Shown here: piece by piece, positions 1-8,227 of the stretch | Numbering within the stretch: the stretch's first letter is position 1 | How the letters are laid out: every line of letters starts with the position of its first letter | Origin: Pseudomonas sp. AKS31 | GTDB taxonomy: Bacteria > Pseudomonadota > Gammaproteobacteria > Pseudomonadales > Pseudomonadaceae | DNA length: 64,000 nt | Direction of reading: 5' to 3' | Assembly: GCF_023634765.1 (NCBI RefSeq) | Contig: NZ_JAMLFX010000002.1 | Coordinates: forward strand, 695,863 to 759,862 | Position numbers and translations under genes: made by a program | Notes under the pieces: model-generated | Told to the model about the DNA's origin: nothing | Database searches by the model: none | The model's input: the letters and a program-made list of their open reading frames with translations, nothing else

Positions 1-58
1 TTGTTTTTCAGGTAACCGCGAAACACCGGAGCACGAAAGTTTTTTTGCCTGGTTTTTT
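1..58. other. window edge, no gene seen
   Basis: A short T-rich stretch lies downstream of the minus-strand amidohydrolase. I see a weak cctg/cagg pairing around a T run but no convincing intrinsic terminator. The operon may continue to the left of the window. Confidence 0.5.
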
Positions 59-859
59 TCAGGAGCGCGCGTCGCATGTCGGCTCCCCTTCGCCCGGCCA
101 CTTGAACAGTCGTGCGGCGTTGTCAAAGAACACTTGCCGGTGATACTGCTCGTCGATGGCACTGGCGCACGCGGCCACGTAGCCAGGGTAGTCGACGCTG
201 GGCCAGCCCGAACCGAAGAGGAACCGCTCCGGTTTGCCGGTGTAATCGAGCATCCAGCGGATCGGTTCGACCATCAATCGGCCAAGCGTGGCTTGCGAAA
301 CGTCGTTTAGCGATCCTTCGATGATCGAGCTGAGTTCGAGCCAGACATTGTGGTTTTTCGCCGCCAGCACAGCGGCATCGGTAAACCACGGGTTACCGCT
401 GTGAACCAGAACGAAGTTCACGTCCGGGTGGTCCACGATGACCTCGTCCAGGCTGAGTGGGTGGGCATACTTGAGCTTGGAGCGATGCCAGCCAGTGTCG
501 CCACTGTGGAATAGCACAGGAACATCAAACGCACGCGCCAGAGCATACAGCGGCATGAGCCTGGGATCGTCAGCATGCACATGCATAAATCCCAGATTGA
601 TTTTGATGGCCCCATAGATGCCGCGCGCCAGTCCCTGCGCCAGCGACTCTGGCGACCACTCAGGTTGAGCGATGACCGCGCACCTGGCCACGCCCAGCGC
701 CTGCAACTGCCCGGCATCGCAACCGGGGTTATGCGAATCCGTTACGGATGCGCGGATGTCGAAGCGTGCCTGCAGCGCCTTGAATGCTTGCAGACTGTCA
801 GTTCGCGCAAATTCGGTATGCACATGCGCGTCGAAAACAGGCCCGGAATAACGACTCAT
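59..859 (-). CDS. amidohydrolase family protein, atypical active site
   Basis: The protein has about 266 residues from the methionine of MSRYSGPVF. Two upstream in-frame methionines exist, but this start puts the metal-binding HVH motif (FDAHVHTEF) near the N terminus, as in the amidohydrolase-2 (TIM-barrel metal hydrolase/decarboxylase) family. LFHSGDTG and FVLVHSGNPW follow in the expected order. Near the C terminus the family usually has FGSDWP or FGTDYP with a catalytic Asp. Here the sequence reads FGSGWP, so that Asp is replaced by Gly. It is the last gene of the minus-strand operon, about 60 bases after the second ABC permease. I infer hydrolysis, decarboxylation or a non-catalytic role on the operon's product; the substrate is unknown. 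Confidence 0.8.
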   Translation of the reverse strand: MSRYSGPVFDAHVHTEFARTDSLQAFKALQARFDIRASVTDSHNPGCDAGQLQALGVARCAVIAQPEWSPESLAQGLARGIYGAIKINLGFMHVHADDPRLMPLYALARAFDVPVLFHSGDTGWHRSKLKYAHPLSLDEVIVDHPDVNFVLVHSGNPWFTDAAVLAAKNHNVWLELSSIIEGSLNDVSQATLGRLMVEPIRWMLDYTGKPERFLFGSGWPSVDYPGYVAACASAIDEQYHRQVFFDNAARLFKWPGEGEPTCDARS

Positions 860-922
860 CGAAGACTTCCCTGTGTAGACGATCCTCATTGCCGCGCATC
901 CAGTTGCGCGGTTTCTCAAGTG

Positions 923-1711
923 CTAGCTGCTGGCACTGCTGTAAGAGCGCAGCGCAAACAGCCAGAACACCCGTGACAGACAAACAAACGCGACGGCAAA
1001 AAGCAGCGCGCCCATGACTTCCTGCCAGCCGACCATGCCCATCGCCGCCGCTACCGGGACATTGGAAACGAAATACACCGGGACCAGAAACGTCAGGACC
1101 ATGCGGACCGTCTGCGGAAACGCCGTAACCGGAAACCGCGCGATCTCCATGAGCGTGTAACTGATGATCCAGACATCACCAATCTTCACAAACCAGATCG
1201 ACAAGGTGCAGGTAATCAGGAACAACGAGTAGAAGATCGCCACCCCTGCCGCCATCAACCCCAGAAACGCCGCGAGATTGCCCAGCCCTAGCGCACTTTC
1301 GCTGTGCATCGCATACACAACGACCGCGAGCCCGATCAATACGCGAGGCAGTTCCCAAAGGCTGATTTTCGAGCATGACACCAGAAACTGGCTGTCGACC
1401 GGGCGCACCAGCATGTAGTCCAGATCCCCGGTGCGCACTTGCTCCGACAACGCATGCAGGCTCGGAAACAGCCAGACCTCAAGCAAACCTTCCAGCACCA
1501 GAGCCACGCCGAACAGCGCCAGTACCTGATGCAGGTTCCAGCCGCCCAGACTTCCGACTTCGCTGAACATGGCATCAAGGAAGTACAGCGCCAGGAGCAT
1601 CCCGACCACCGTGTTCAGGGCATTGGTGACGGCATTGATACGAAACTCCAGTTCCGCAAGCATCGAATGCCTGATCAGGGCCAGCAGCACTTTCAACGGT
1701 CGCAGGTTCAT
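923..1711 (-). CDS. ABC-2 type exporter permease, second subunit
   Basis: This is an integral membrane protein of about 262 residues with six predicted hydrophobic segments. It resembles the COG3694 / ABC-2 family permeases that pair with a COG4587 permease and a COG4586 ATPase. I chose the start at MNLRPLKVLL because its ATG overlaps the stop of the preceding permease (ATGA), the usual sign of translational coupling. A longer reading from position 1750 would add an unlikely polar N terminus. With its two neighbours it should form an exporter (two permeases, ATPase dimer) in the inner membrane. Transporters of this type are often used for antibiotic or peptide efflux; the substrate here is inferred only from operon context. 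Confidence 0.88.
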   Translation of the reverse strand: MNLRPLKVLLALIRHSMLAELEFRINAVTNALNTVVGMLLALYFLDAMFSEVGSLGGWNLHQVLALFGVALVLEGLLEVWLFPSLHALSEQVRTGDLDYMLVRPVDSQFLVSCSKISLWELPRVLIGLAVVVYAMHSESALGLGNLAAFLGLMAAGVAIFYSLFLITCTLSIWFVKIGDVWIISYTLMEIARFPVTAFPQTVRMVLTFLVPVYFVSNVPVAAAMGMVGWQEVMGALLFAVAFVCLSRVFWLFALRSYSSASS

Positions 1712-2511
1712 ATGCCGGCCCCCGAAAAACGCTTCAACCCTTGGCGCCACAGCCCCCGACGCAGCCCCACCAGCAGCACCACCCAGAACAGTTGCACCGC
1801 AAACCCCAGCAGCAGATCGCCGTCGGCGGCCTTGCCGATCAGCACCTTGACCGGAAAATCCAGTGAGGCGGAAAACGGCAGCAGCGCCACCAGATGACGG
1901 GTCGCTTCGGGAAACAGGTCAACCGGAATCAGCATGCCGCCCAGCACCGTGTACATCGACCAGACCATTGCATCCAGTGCCAGCGAATTGGCCATCCAGA
2001 ACGCAAGCAGGCCGACGCAGTAATAGATGTGGAAAATAATGATCCAGGCCAGCACCAGCGAGACGAGGAACAACGGTAATCGCCAGGCCACAGCTGCCAG
2101 GTCGATGGCAAACAACGAGGCCCCGACACAGAACACGGTGATGACGATCGGTGCGCGCACCACCATCTGCCCCAAATGCTCTGCCACGTGAAACCAGAAA
2201 GGTGCGACCGGTTTCAGCAGTCGGCCGGACAGCGTACCTTGGCGGATTTCGTCGTTCAGAACGAAGATGACCCATACGGCAGTCAGCTGTCTGACCAGAT
2301 AGATGCCGAGGAAATACGCCACGAAATCACTGGGCGCATAACCGCCGATGACCTTGTCTCGTGACAGCTCCCACCAGATCATCATCATGAACAACGGTGC
2401 GACGCCGCTGATCAACCAGACAAACAACTGCGCCCGGTAGACCACGGTTACCAGCACGCTTGTGCGCAGCAGGCGTCCGGCAATGCCGGGCCACGAAGCC
2501 AGAGCAACCAT
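1708..2511 (-). CDS. ABC-2 type exporter permease, first subunit
   Basis: The protein has 267 residues and about six transmembrane segments, for example VTVVYRAQLFVWLISGVAPL and the C-terminal LLLGFAVQLFWVVLLVGL. It resembles COG4587 permeases. Its ATG overlaps the TAA of the ATPase gene (TAATG), and its own stop overlaps the next permease start, so all three transporter genes are translationally coupled. It forms half of the membrane channel of the exporter encoded within the peptide-associated operon. Confidence 0.88.
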   Translation of the reverse strand: MVALASWPGIAGRLLRTSVLVTVVYRAQLFVWLISGVAPLFMMMIWWELSRDKVIGGYAPSDFVAYFLGIYLVRQLTAVWVIFVLNDEIRQGTLSGRLLKPVAPFWFHVAEHLGQMVVRAPIVITVFCVGASLFAIDLAAVAWRLPLFLVSLVLAWIIIFHIYYCVGLLAFWMANSLALDAMVWSMYTVLGGMLIPVDLFPEATRHLVALLPFSASLDFPVKVLIGKAADGDLLLGFAVQLFWVVLLVGLRRGLWRQGLKRFSGAGI

Positions 2512-3497
2512 TACGCGTGCTCCTTTGGCAGCAGCAGGCGCGGAAACGCCTGCTCCAGGGAGGGCGTCTGGATCGAGATGTCTGTCACCGGAAAGTTCGC
2601 CAGCAGTTGCTCCACGGTGCCGGCGAATTGCTCTTCAGGCACCAACAACTCGGCACTTTCACTGTCCAGGCTGAGCAGAGTGCCGTAAACGCTCAGTTCG
2701 TCGCTGCCCACTTGCGAGGAAAAGCGCAAGCTGACCTGGCGTTCATTGACGTGTGCCTTGACCAGTGCCTGACGTGCGCCATCGAACACCACGCGTCCCT
2801 GGTCCAGCACAATGACGCGGTTGGCCAATGCCTCGATGTCCGCCATGTAATGGGAGGTGAGAATAATCGTGGCGCCGGACTCGCGGTTGTACTCAAGGAG
2901 GAATTTGCGGATGGCGACCTGCATCTCCAGGTCGAGGCCGATGGTCGGCTCGTCGAGAAACAGGATACTCGGGCGATGCAGCAGTGACAGGATGAGCTCA
3001 CATTTCATCCGCTCGCCCAGCGACAGCTTCCTGACTGGACGCCGAATGATGTCACCGGCCGACAGCAACTGGCACAGCTCATCGATCCGGCGCCTGCATT
3101 CGACAGGCGCAATGTCGTACAGCGCACCATGAAGATGAAAGGACTCCAGCGCCGGCAGGTCCCATGTGAGTTGCTGCTTTTGCCCCATCACCAGGGCAAT
3201 CGACTTGAGGAACTCCGCGCGCCGCTTGAACGGGTCATGGCCCAATACCGAAAGATGCCCGCCGCTCGGTCGCACGATACCCGAGAGCATTTTCAGCGTG
3301 GTGGTCTTGCCCGCGCCATTACCGCCGAGAAAGCCGACCACTTCACCCGCGTCTATGGAGAAAGAAACATCCGTAACAGCCGGCACGTACGTCTTCTCGC
3401 GACGAAAGTAACGCAGCAGGCTGCGCGACTGGTCGTCACGGGCCCGGTAAACCTCGTAAACCTTGCTGATACCACACAGCTCGATTGCTTTTGACAT
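2511..3497 (-). CDS. ABC transporter ATP-binding protein (COG4586 type)
   Basis: This 328-residue ATPase has a Walker A motif GGNGAGKTTTLKML, the ABC signature LSLGERMKCEL, and Walker B ILFLDEPTIGLD followed by the switch His in TSHYMAD. The N terminus (ELCGISKVYEVYRARDD) and the C-terminal extra domain after about residue 230 are typical of ATPases paired with COG4587/COG3694 permeases, the daunorubicin-resistance-like exporters. It energises export by the two permeases encoded immediately downstream. An 81-base gap separates it from the upstream glyoxalase-like gene. Confidence 0.92.
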   Translation of the reverse strand: MSKAIELCGISKVYEVYRARDDQSRSLLRYFRREKTYVPAVTDVSFSIDAGEVVGFLGGNGAGKTTTLKMLSGIVRPSGGHLSVLGHDPFKRRAEFLKSIALVMGQKQQLTWDLPALESFHLHGALYDIAPVECRRRIDELCQLLSAGDIIRRPVRKLSLGERMKCELILSLLHRPSILFLDEPTIGLDLEMQVAIRKFLLEYNRESGATIILTSHYMADIEALANRVIVLDQGRVVFDGARQALVKAHVNERQVSLRFSSQVGSDELSVYGTLLSLDSESAELLVPEEQFAGTVEQLLANFPVTDISIQTPSLEQAFPRLLLPKEHA

Positions 3498-3578
3498 ACC
3501 TATCCTTGAAATCCCGCATCCTTCACTTCAGTCAACACGCCAGCATGCAACGGTGGCGATCCCTGTATGTTGGCGTAC

Positions 3579-4421
3579 TCAGCCGCGGCGAGCCAGCAGT
3601 TGATCGTGATGGGCTTGCACAGACAAACCGTCGTCGATCACCAGGCAAACCGCGGGCACCAGACTCGATTGGGCCAACAGGCCGAGACCGAGTACTTCTT
3701 GCAATTTGAAACCGGCCGCCTGCAGCAACGCCTTCGTCCGATCGACGTCGACCGTGATCAGGTGCACCAGACACGGCACCGCCTTCAGAGCGGTCGACGC
3801 GTTGCCGGGTAACGCCTGACGATCAAGAAAGGCCAGACGCTGCTGGCCAATCATCAAGCGTCCCGGCTCCATTGCGATGCTGACCCGGTCATCCAGGTGA
3901 GTGAAGTAATGGTGTTGTTCCTGCTTCGGCCGGGCACAGAGCAATGACACCCCGCCGAGCGCAAACAAACCGTTATCCGAGACTTGAGTGGCAAGGTCGC
4001 CACCAATACCGCGCACGTACTCGATGAGCGACACACTGACATCGCCCGTATCACCGGCGGGTAAGTTGGCGATCAGCCAGGCCGGCGCCGTCTCCCCCGC
4101 CGGAGCCTTGGCCGTCAGAGCCAGGGCTGCGCGCTGCGACGGCAAAAGGCACGCCAGATGTGCCACCAGATCCGTTGAAGACAGCCAGATTGAACAGCCT
4201 CGAACGCTCCCCGCCGCATTGCCCGTGCAGAACTCCAGATACCCGCCGCTCAACCGGAAAAATGCGCTGACGCGGCCATCATCGTGACGCACTTGTCGCG
4301 TATGCGCCGTGAAGCCTGCACGGGTGAACTGACCGATGACCTCATCGAACAGGCCTTGCGACACGGGGTAGACGACGTGATCCAGATGGGAAATCACCGA
4401 CGCCTTCCCTGCAAAGCGCAT
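3579..4421 (-). CDS. glyoxalase-like (VOC superfamily) protein
   Basis: The protein has up to 280 residues. The N terminus SHLDHVVYPV resembles the first strand of glyoxalase-like/VOC domains, and FFRLSGGYLEFCTG fits the strand carrying a metal-ligand Glu. A second, weaker repeat near residues 215-260 begins at VPCLVHLITVDVDR, so it may be a two-module VOC fold. An alternative GTG start at 4397 has a stronger Shine-Dalgarno site (AGGGAAGG) than the ATG at 4421. VOC proteins catalyse metal-dependent isomerisation, dioxygenation or drug binding (bleomycin-resistance type). Here it could modify the peptide product or confer immunity. The family assignment is moderate and the function is open. 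Confidence 0.65.
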   Translation of the reverse strand: MRFAGKASVISHLDHVVYPVSQGLFDEVIGQFTRAGFTAHTRQVRHDDGRVSAFFRLSGGYLEFCTGNAAGSVRGCSIWLSSTDLVAHLACLLPSQRAALALTAKAPAGETAPAWLIANLPAGDTGDVSVSLIEYVRGIGGDLATQVSDNGLFALGGVSLLCARPKQEQHHYFTHLDDRVSIAMEPGRLMIGQQRLAFLDRQALPGNASTALKAVPCLVHLITVDVDRTKALLQAAGFKLQEVLGLGLLAQSSLVPAVCLVIDDGLSVQAHHDQLLARRG

Positions 4422-4470
4422 CGCTCATCCGCTACACCTGGCGACTGTCGCAATGGTTTTTTGCACTGCG

Positions 4471-5118
4471 TCACGCGGCTACGCCTGTCGAGGCTTTTGT
4501 GCCTCGGGTGCAGAGCGTTACGCCATTCTCCCGCACGCCACCACGTTTTTCCTCCTGGCTGACGGCTTGCAGGCCAGCTGCTTTGAAGGCTTCGAGGAAT
4601 CGGTTGCGTGACCAGCGTGTCAGCTTGACCTCCAGTTCTTGCTCCCATCCCTGCGACTCTTCGCTTTCTTCGTAATAGTCCACCATGACAATCAGCTCGC
4701 CACCGGGCGCCAGCAGGCTGGCAGCTTTTTCGATAGCGGCGGTGACGTCTTCAAAGTAATAGAACACCTCCATGGAAAAAATCAGCTCAAACTGCATGCC
4801 CGCCGGTGGGCGCCAGTTCATGAAACTCTCGACATCGATGTCGACATTGTTGCAATCCTGGACTCTGGTTCTGCACATGCGCGCCATTTCCTGACTGAGC
4901 TCCACAGCCCGGCAATAGCCGTTGGCAAACTTCGAGCGAGCCATGTACTCCAGGGCATATCCGTTGCCCGGACCGATCTCCAGGTAGCGACCTGTAGACG
5001 ATTCAAGCGCGGACAATACCGGCTCGACCCGCGCCCAATGCTCGCGCGCCATGTCCACCGCGCCATCCTCGATGGCCCATTCGTCGAAGAGCGTCTCGAC
5101 TTGCAGTTCGTGACTCAT
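4471..5118 (-). CDS. class I SAM-dependent methyltransferase
   Basis: The protein has 215 residues. The SAM-binding motif I is clear (YLEIGPGNGYALEYMA, about residues 44-59). FELIFSMEVFYYFED gives motif IV, and LLAPGGELIVMVDYYEE is the post-motif strand. A good Shine-Dalgarno site (CAGGAG) precedes the ATG. The size is typical of small-molecule or peptide methyltransferases. It sits between the beta-propeller and the glyoxalase-like gene with short gaps (36 and 49 bases), in line with one transcript. The methyl acceptor cannot be deduced; within this operon a peptide or peptide-derived product is the natural guess. Confidence 0.85.
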   Translation of the reverse strand: MSHELQVETLFDEWAIEDGAVDMAREHWARVEPVLSALESSTGRYLEIGPGNGYALEYMARSKFANGYCRAVELSQEMARMCRTRVQDCNNVDIDVESFMNWRPPAGMQFELIFSMEVFYYFEDVTAAIEKAASLLAPGGELIVMVDYYEESEESQGWEQELEVKLTRWSRNRFLEAFKAAGLQAVSQEEKRGGVRENGVTLCTRGTKASTGVAA

Positions 5119-5154
5119 CCAACACTCCTGTTTACTGCCGGGGTTCGATCCACG

Positions 5155-6279
5155 CTAGCGGATCCATTGATAAAAATGTACAGCGTTACGGTGCGAGCCA
5201 ATCACCAGGTGCCCATCATCAGTGAGCAACGGCGAGGAATGAAATCCCGTGTCGTGCTCCAGTTGCCACAAGGTTTGTCCGCTATGTTGCGCCAGGCAGT
5301 GCAAACGCTCGTCGGTGCCGACGAACAACGCGTCGCCGCTTGGCAGCACGGTAAAGGGTGTGTAACGGAATTCGCAGGCGAGATTGACCCGCCACAACAT
5401 TTTCAGGCTGTGCAGATCGATGCCGTACACGTGACCGTCATTGCTGCCGACGTACGCCACACCTTCCGGTGACAGACTCGGACAGGACACCACGAAACCG
5501 TCGGTGTGAAATTGCTGCAGCACGCTACCGTTGGCAGCATCGAAGACAATGATCTTGCCGTCGACTTCGGTGCCGATGATCCCGCGCCCCGAGGCATGAT
5601 CGATCGCAGCAGTGCCTTCAAACCGGCTGGTTTCGGTAATTCTCCAGCGCTCCTCGCCTTCGGGACTGAAGCACATCAGCACATTGTCTGTGCCGACGAT
5701 GACATTGCCGTTCCCGTCCAGTGCCGGCGAGCTATAGAGGTCATCCTCAACCCGCTCGTCGAAGGATTGCTTCCACAGCAACGTGCCCGAAGCGTGGTCG
5801 ACGGCGTAGAGCGTATGGTCGTAGCTGCCGGCGTAGACGATATGTCTGGCGGAGTCGATGGTCGGGCTGGCGTGAAACGGCCCTTGCGCATGAAACGTCC
5901 ACAGGCATTCGCCGTCACAGGTGATGCGACGTAGCAGATGGTCCTCGCAGCCCACGACGAAACTGCCGTCCGCCGACACGGCAGGCGAGCTGTAGACCGG
6001 TCCCTGAGTCGCAAACCGCCACTGCGGCTCGCCGTCACTCAAACGTACGCACTGCAAGCTGTTGTCCCAGCAGCCGAACAGAATCCGGTCATCAGCGATC
6101 CTGCCGGGAATGCTCCATACCCTCTCGTCGCAGGAAACCGTGCGTTGAAAAGCAGGAGGAGCCTGCCAGTCCTTGTGCGAGGTTTCGCGCCAGGGTCTGT
6201 GGCTGCGCAGCGCCTGGTTGTTTTTGTACCAGGTGCTTTGCAGGTGCAGCGCATACGCCGTTCCGGGTCCGTTCAGCAT
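5155..6279 (-). CDS. PQQ-type beta-propeller repeat protein
   Basis: The protein has 374 residues made of about seven repeats of the PQQ/quinoprotein type, e.g. VYSSPAVSADGSFVVGCED, FHASPTIDSARHIVYAGSYD, LYSSPALDGNGNVIVGTD, FHSSPLLTDDGHLVIGS. No signal peptide or lipobox is evident at the N terminus, so it appears cytoplasmic, unlike BamB. Its ATG overlaps the end of the upstream VOC gene by 7 bases. Such propellers usually act as protein- or peptide-interaction scaffolds; no PQQ-binding catalytic residues are apparent. Its role is unknown, possibly scaffolding of the modifying enzymes. Confidence 0.8.
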   Translation of the reverse strand: MLNGPGTAYALHLQSTWYKNNQALRSHRPWRETSHKDWQAPPAFQRTVSCDERVWSIPGRIADDRILFGCWDNSLQCVRLSDGEPQWRFATQGPVYSSPAVSADGSFVVGCEDHLLRRITCDGECLWTFHAQGPFHASPTIDSARHIVYAGSYDHTLYAVDHASGTLLWKQSFDERVEDDLYSSPALDGNGNVIVGTDNVLMCFSPEGEERWRITETSRFEGTAAIDHASGRGIIGTEVDGKIIVFDAANGSVLQQFHTDGFVVSCPSLSPEGVAYVGSNDGHVYGIDLHSLKMLWRVNLACEFRYTPFTVLPSGDALFVGTDERLHCLAQHSGQTLWQLEHDTGFHSSPLLTDDGHLVIGSHRNAVHFYQWIR

Positions 6280-6707
6280 GAGGTGTGCCTGGCACTTTCG
6301 ATACCGCCGCCGTACTTCTCGGAGATTTCGACCTTGTAACCGTTAGGATCAATAAAATAAACGGAACGTGAAGAATGGTATTGAACTTCATAGTCCGGCA
6401 GCAACTTGACGCCGTGATCGCGAAGTTGCGTCAGCACCCGATCGAAGTCTTCCACTAAAATCCCGAAGTGGGTAATTTCCAGTCCGTCGTTTTTTACGCC
6501 ACGGCCTTCTGCATATTCATGCATGCATAAGTAAAGTGTTTCATTGGCACCGATCGTCATCCAGCGGGTAAATGCGCGAATGCCCACTTCCTTGACTTCG
6601 AAGCCAAACACGCGTGCATAGAAATCGCGACTCTCTTCAATGTCAGCGACGTCCAGTTGAATATGATCCACAGCCACTATCTTGATCTTGTCGAGTGCAG
6701 CGCTCAT
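6273..6707 (-). CDS. VOC family metalloprotein (dioxygenase/isomerase-like)
   Basis: The protein has 144 residues with the canonical VOC layout: AVDHIQLDVADIEESRDFYARVFGF at the start (His metal ligand), LEITHFGILVEDFDRVL (second His) and DPNGYKVEISEK near the end (Glu ligand). A metal-binding active site is therefore plausible, unlike purely drug-binding members. Its ATG overlaps the stop of the preceding gene (ATGA) and its end overlaps the beta-propeller gene, so it is embedded in the coupled operon. It is a candidate oxidative tailoring enzyme for the small peptides encoded upstream. Confidence 0.85.
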   Translation of the reverse strand: MSAALDKIKIVAVDHIQLDVADIEESRDFYARVFGFEVKEVGIRAFTRWMTIGANETLYLCMHEYAEGRGVKNDGLEITHFGILVEDFDRVLTQLRDHGVKLLPDYEVQYHSSRSVYFIDPNGYKVEISEKYGGGIESARHTSC

Positions 6708-7957
6708 TGGACTAACCCTCGATATTCGTCGGGCAATATACCGTCAGCTTGCCAACGGTCGATGCAGGACGTGAAGAAAGGCAATTGTTCTGGAAGGTGC
6801 TGTAAGGCGACCTCATAACCGGCGACGCCTGCGGATATATTGGTCGTGTCCAGCGACAAGGTGTCTTTGAATGCCACCAGTGCCTGATCGAAGTTACCCA
6901 TTTGCTGATGACAGGCACCGATCATGTACTGCGAATACGTCACGCGTGGAAAACCGATATCGTAAGCTTGCTGGTAACGTTGCAACGCACGCTGCCACTG
7001 CTGATCCTTGACTTCGATCTCGGCAGCCTCGTGGTAGGAAATGCTCCAGTGCGGATCGTAGGCGATCAACTCGTCGGCCACCTGGCGAGCGCTCTCGATG
7101 TCGCGGGCGACATAAAGCATTTCCTTGAGCTTGGATTCGTAAACAGTCTTGCGCGCTTCCCTTGCCGGGATACTCGCGCCTTTTTCTCCACGGATGACCG
7201 CATCGGCATATTCTTCGGCCAGCAGCATGTATTGCCGCGTGGTTGCCACATCGCCCCGGGCTGCCGGCACCATGGCCAGTCCGCGATAGAACGATGACAG
7301 CGAAACCAGATCCACCGGCGCGTCGCTCGAGGCAATCTGCCGGGCGGCCTTTTCGCCAGCGTCGATGAACCATTTGTTCAACTCATCATCGATGGAATCG
7401 CCTTTCAGTTTCCAGACAATCGCCTGCGAGCAAACGTCCAGAACCCTGGACGGTGGCATACATTGAGCCTGTAGCAATGCCTTGAGCGCAGTGAAGTCCT
7501 GCTGATGCGAAGTGGTCATTTCAAGACGGTTCTGAATGGCAAACCGGGTCAGATGAAATGTCACACGCTGGTCGGGAAACAGTGCCTCGTAAGGTATTCT
7601 GGTCAATACCTGATTGGCGTAACGGTACCTGCAACTGGCGGCCAGACACTGTGCGAGGCTCAATTTCTGCACCGGTGGGGCCCATTCCAGCATGTCGGCC
7701 AACCACTTGACCTTGGTCACCGGGCCATCCATCGGGTAAGAAAAAAACTCCAGTTCGTCGACACCGATTGCGTGGCGCTGCGCCACTTCAATCAGCGTTG
7801 AGGGCTCAAGCAGTTGAGGCACCCGGTAAGGCACCTCATCAAAGTTCTGCTCCGCCAGCCCCGCACACACGGAGCGCGACCAATTCGTCGGATGGGCGCC
7901 TGAGTCATCATAGAAAAACACGGCGCGCGAAAACGCATCGTCCAATTTGCTGTGCAT
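6704..7957 (-). CDS. TPR-like helical repeat protein of unknown function
   Basis: The protein has 417 residues from MHSKLDDAF. This start was chosen because AGGGA precedes the ATG at good distance, whereas the longer reading from 8017 would run through the intergenic hairpin. The C-terminal third looks like tetratricopeptide repeats (e.g. WQRALQRYQQAYDIGF, GACHQQMGNFDQALVAFKDTL), and the middle is strongly alpha-helical. I see no known catalytic motif and no transmembrane segment. It is the first long gene after the two mini-genes. A TPR protein in this position could recognise the precursor peptide, but nothing in the sequence proves it. Base composition appears lower in GC than that of flanking housekeeping genes. 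Confidence 0.7.
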   Translation of the reverse strand: MHSKLDDAFSRAVFFYDDSGAHPTNWSRSVCAGLAEQNFDEVPYRVPQLLEPSTLIEVAQRHAIGVDELEFFSYPMDGPVTKVKWLADMLEWAPPVQKLSLAQCLAASCRYRYANQVLTRIPYEALFPDQRVTFHLTRFAIQNRLEMTTSHQQDFTALKALLQAQCMPPSRVLDVCSQAIVWKLKGDSIDDELNKWFIDAGEKAARQIASSDAPVDLVSLSSFYRGLAMVPAARGDVATTRQYMLLAEEYADAVIRGEKGASIPAREARKTVYESKLKEMLYVARDIESARQVADELIAYDPHWSISYHEAAEIEVKDQQWQRALQRYQQAYDIGFPRVTYSQYMIGACHQQMGNFDQALVAFKDTLSLDTTNISAGVAGYEVALQHLPEQLPFFTSCIDRWQADGILPDEYRGLVQ

Positions 7958-8003
7958 ATCACTTTCCCTAATGACATGTAGAAACTGCGCTGTCGAGATT
8001 AAA

Positions 8004-8030
8004 TACGGCCGAAGCAATGCTTCGGCCGTA
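8004..8030 (-). terminator. perfect 12-bp hairpin, candidate attenuator
   Basis: The arms TACGGCCGAAGC (8004-8015) and GCTTCGGCCGTA (8019-8030) pair completely around a three-base loop. On the minus strand the hairpin is followed by TTTAAT, a weak U tract. It lies between the last mini-gene stop (8068) and the TPR gene start (7957). It could be a leaky terminator or RNA-stabilising 3' end, giving more transcript of the mini-genes than of the downstream enzymes, as known for the mccA-mccB gap of microcin C. Confidence 0.7.
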
Positions 8031-8067
8031 CCTCACAAGACACCGGTATCTTGTGTACAGCGGACAA

Positions 8068-8124
8068 TCAGAGGATGAACAGTGCCGAAAGGATTCGGTT
8101 CTGTACGCTATTGAACTTAATCAT
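8068..8124 (-). CDS. 18-residue putative precursor or signal peptide, copy 2
   Basis: The translation is MIKFNSVQNRILSALFIL followed by TGA. AAGGAG lies 7 bases before the ATG, a near-ideal ribosome-binding site. Compared with the sister gene at 8228-8284, eight of 18 codons differ only synonymously, three give conservative changes (F/Y, N/Q, I/M) and seven are identical. That pattern points to selection on the peptide and not on RNA or DNA alone. The C terminus is hydrophobic (LSALFIL) and the N terminus carries Lys and Arg. It has no Cys, no signal peptide and no recognised RiPP leader. Confidence 0.75.
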   Translation of the reverse strand: MIKFNSVQNRILSALFIL

Positions 8125-8148
8125 GTTGAAGCTCCTTTTTTAAAGTAT

Positions 8149-8208
8149 GCATGGCGAATCCATGCGATTCCGTTACTTCATTCACGGCCGAATCTTTCAA
8201 TGCGGCCG
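8149..8208 (-). other. hairpins between the two mini-genes
   Basis: Two small inverted repeats are visible: gcatgg/ccatgc (8149-8165, 5-base loop) and cggccg/cggccg (8185-8208, 12-base loop). They could stabilise or partially terminate the short transcript. There is no U tract. Confidence 0.4.
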
Positions 8209-8227
8209 AAATAGAAGTTACTGCTTC

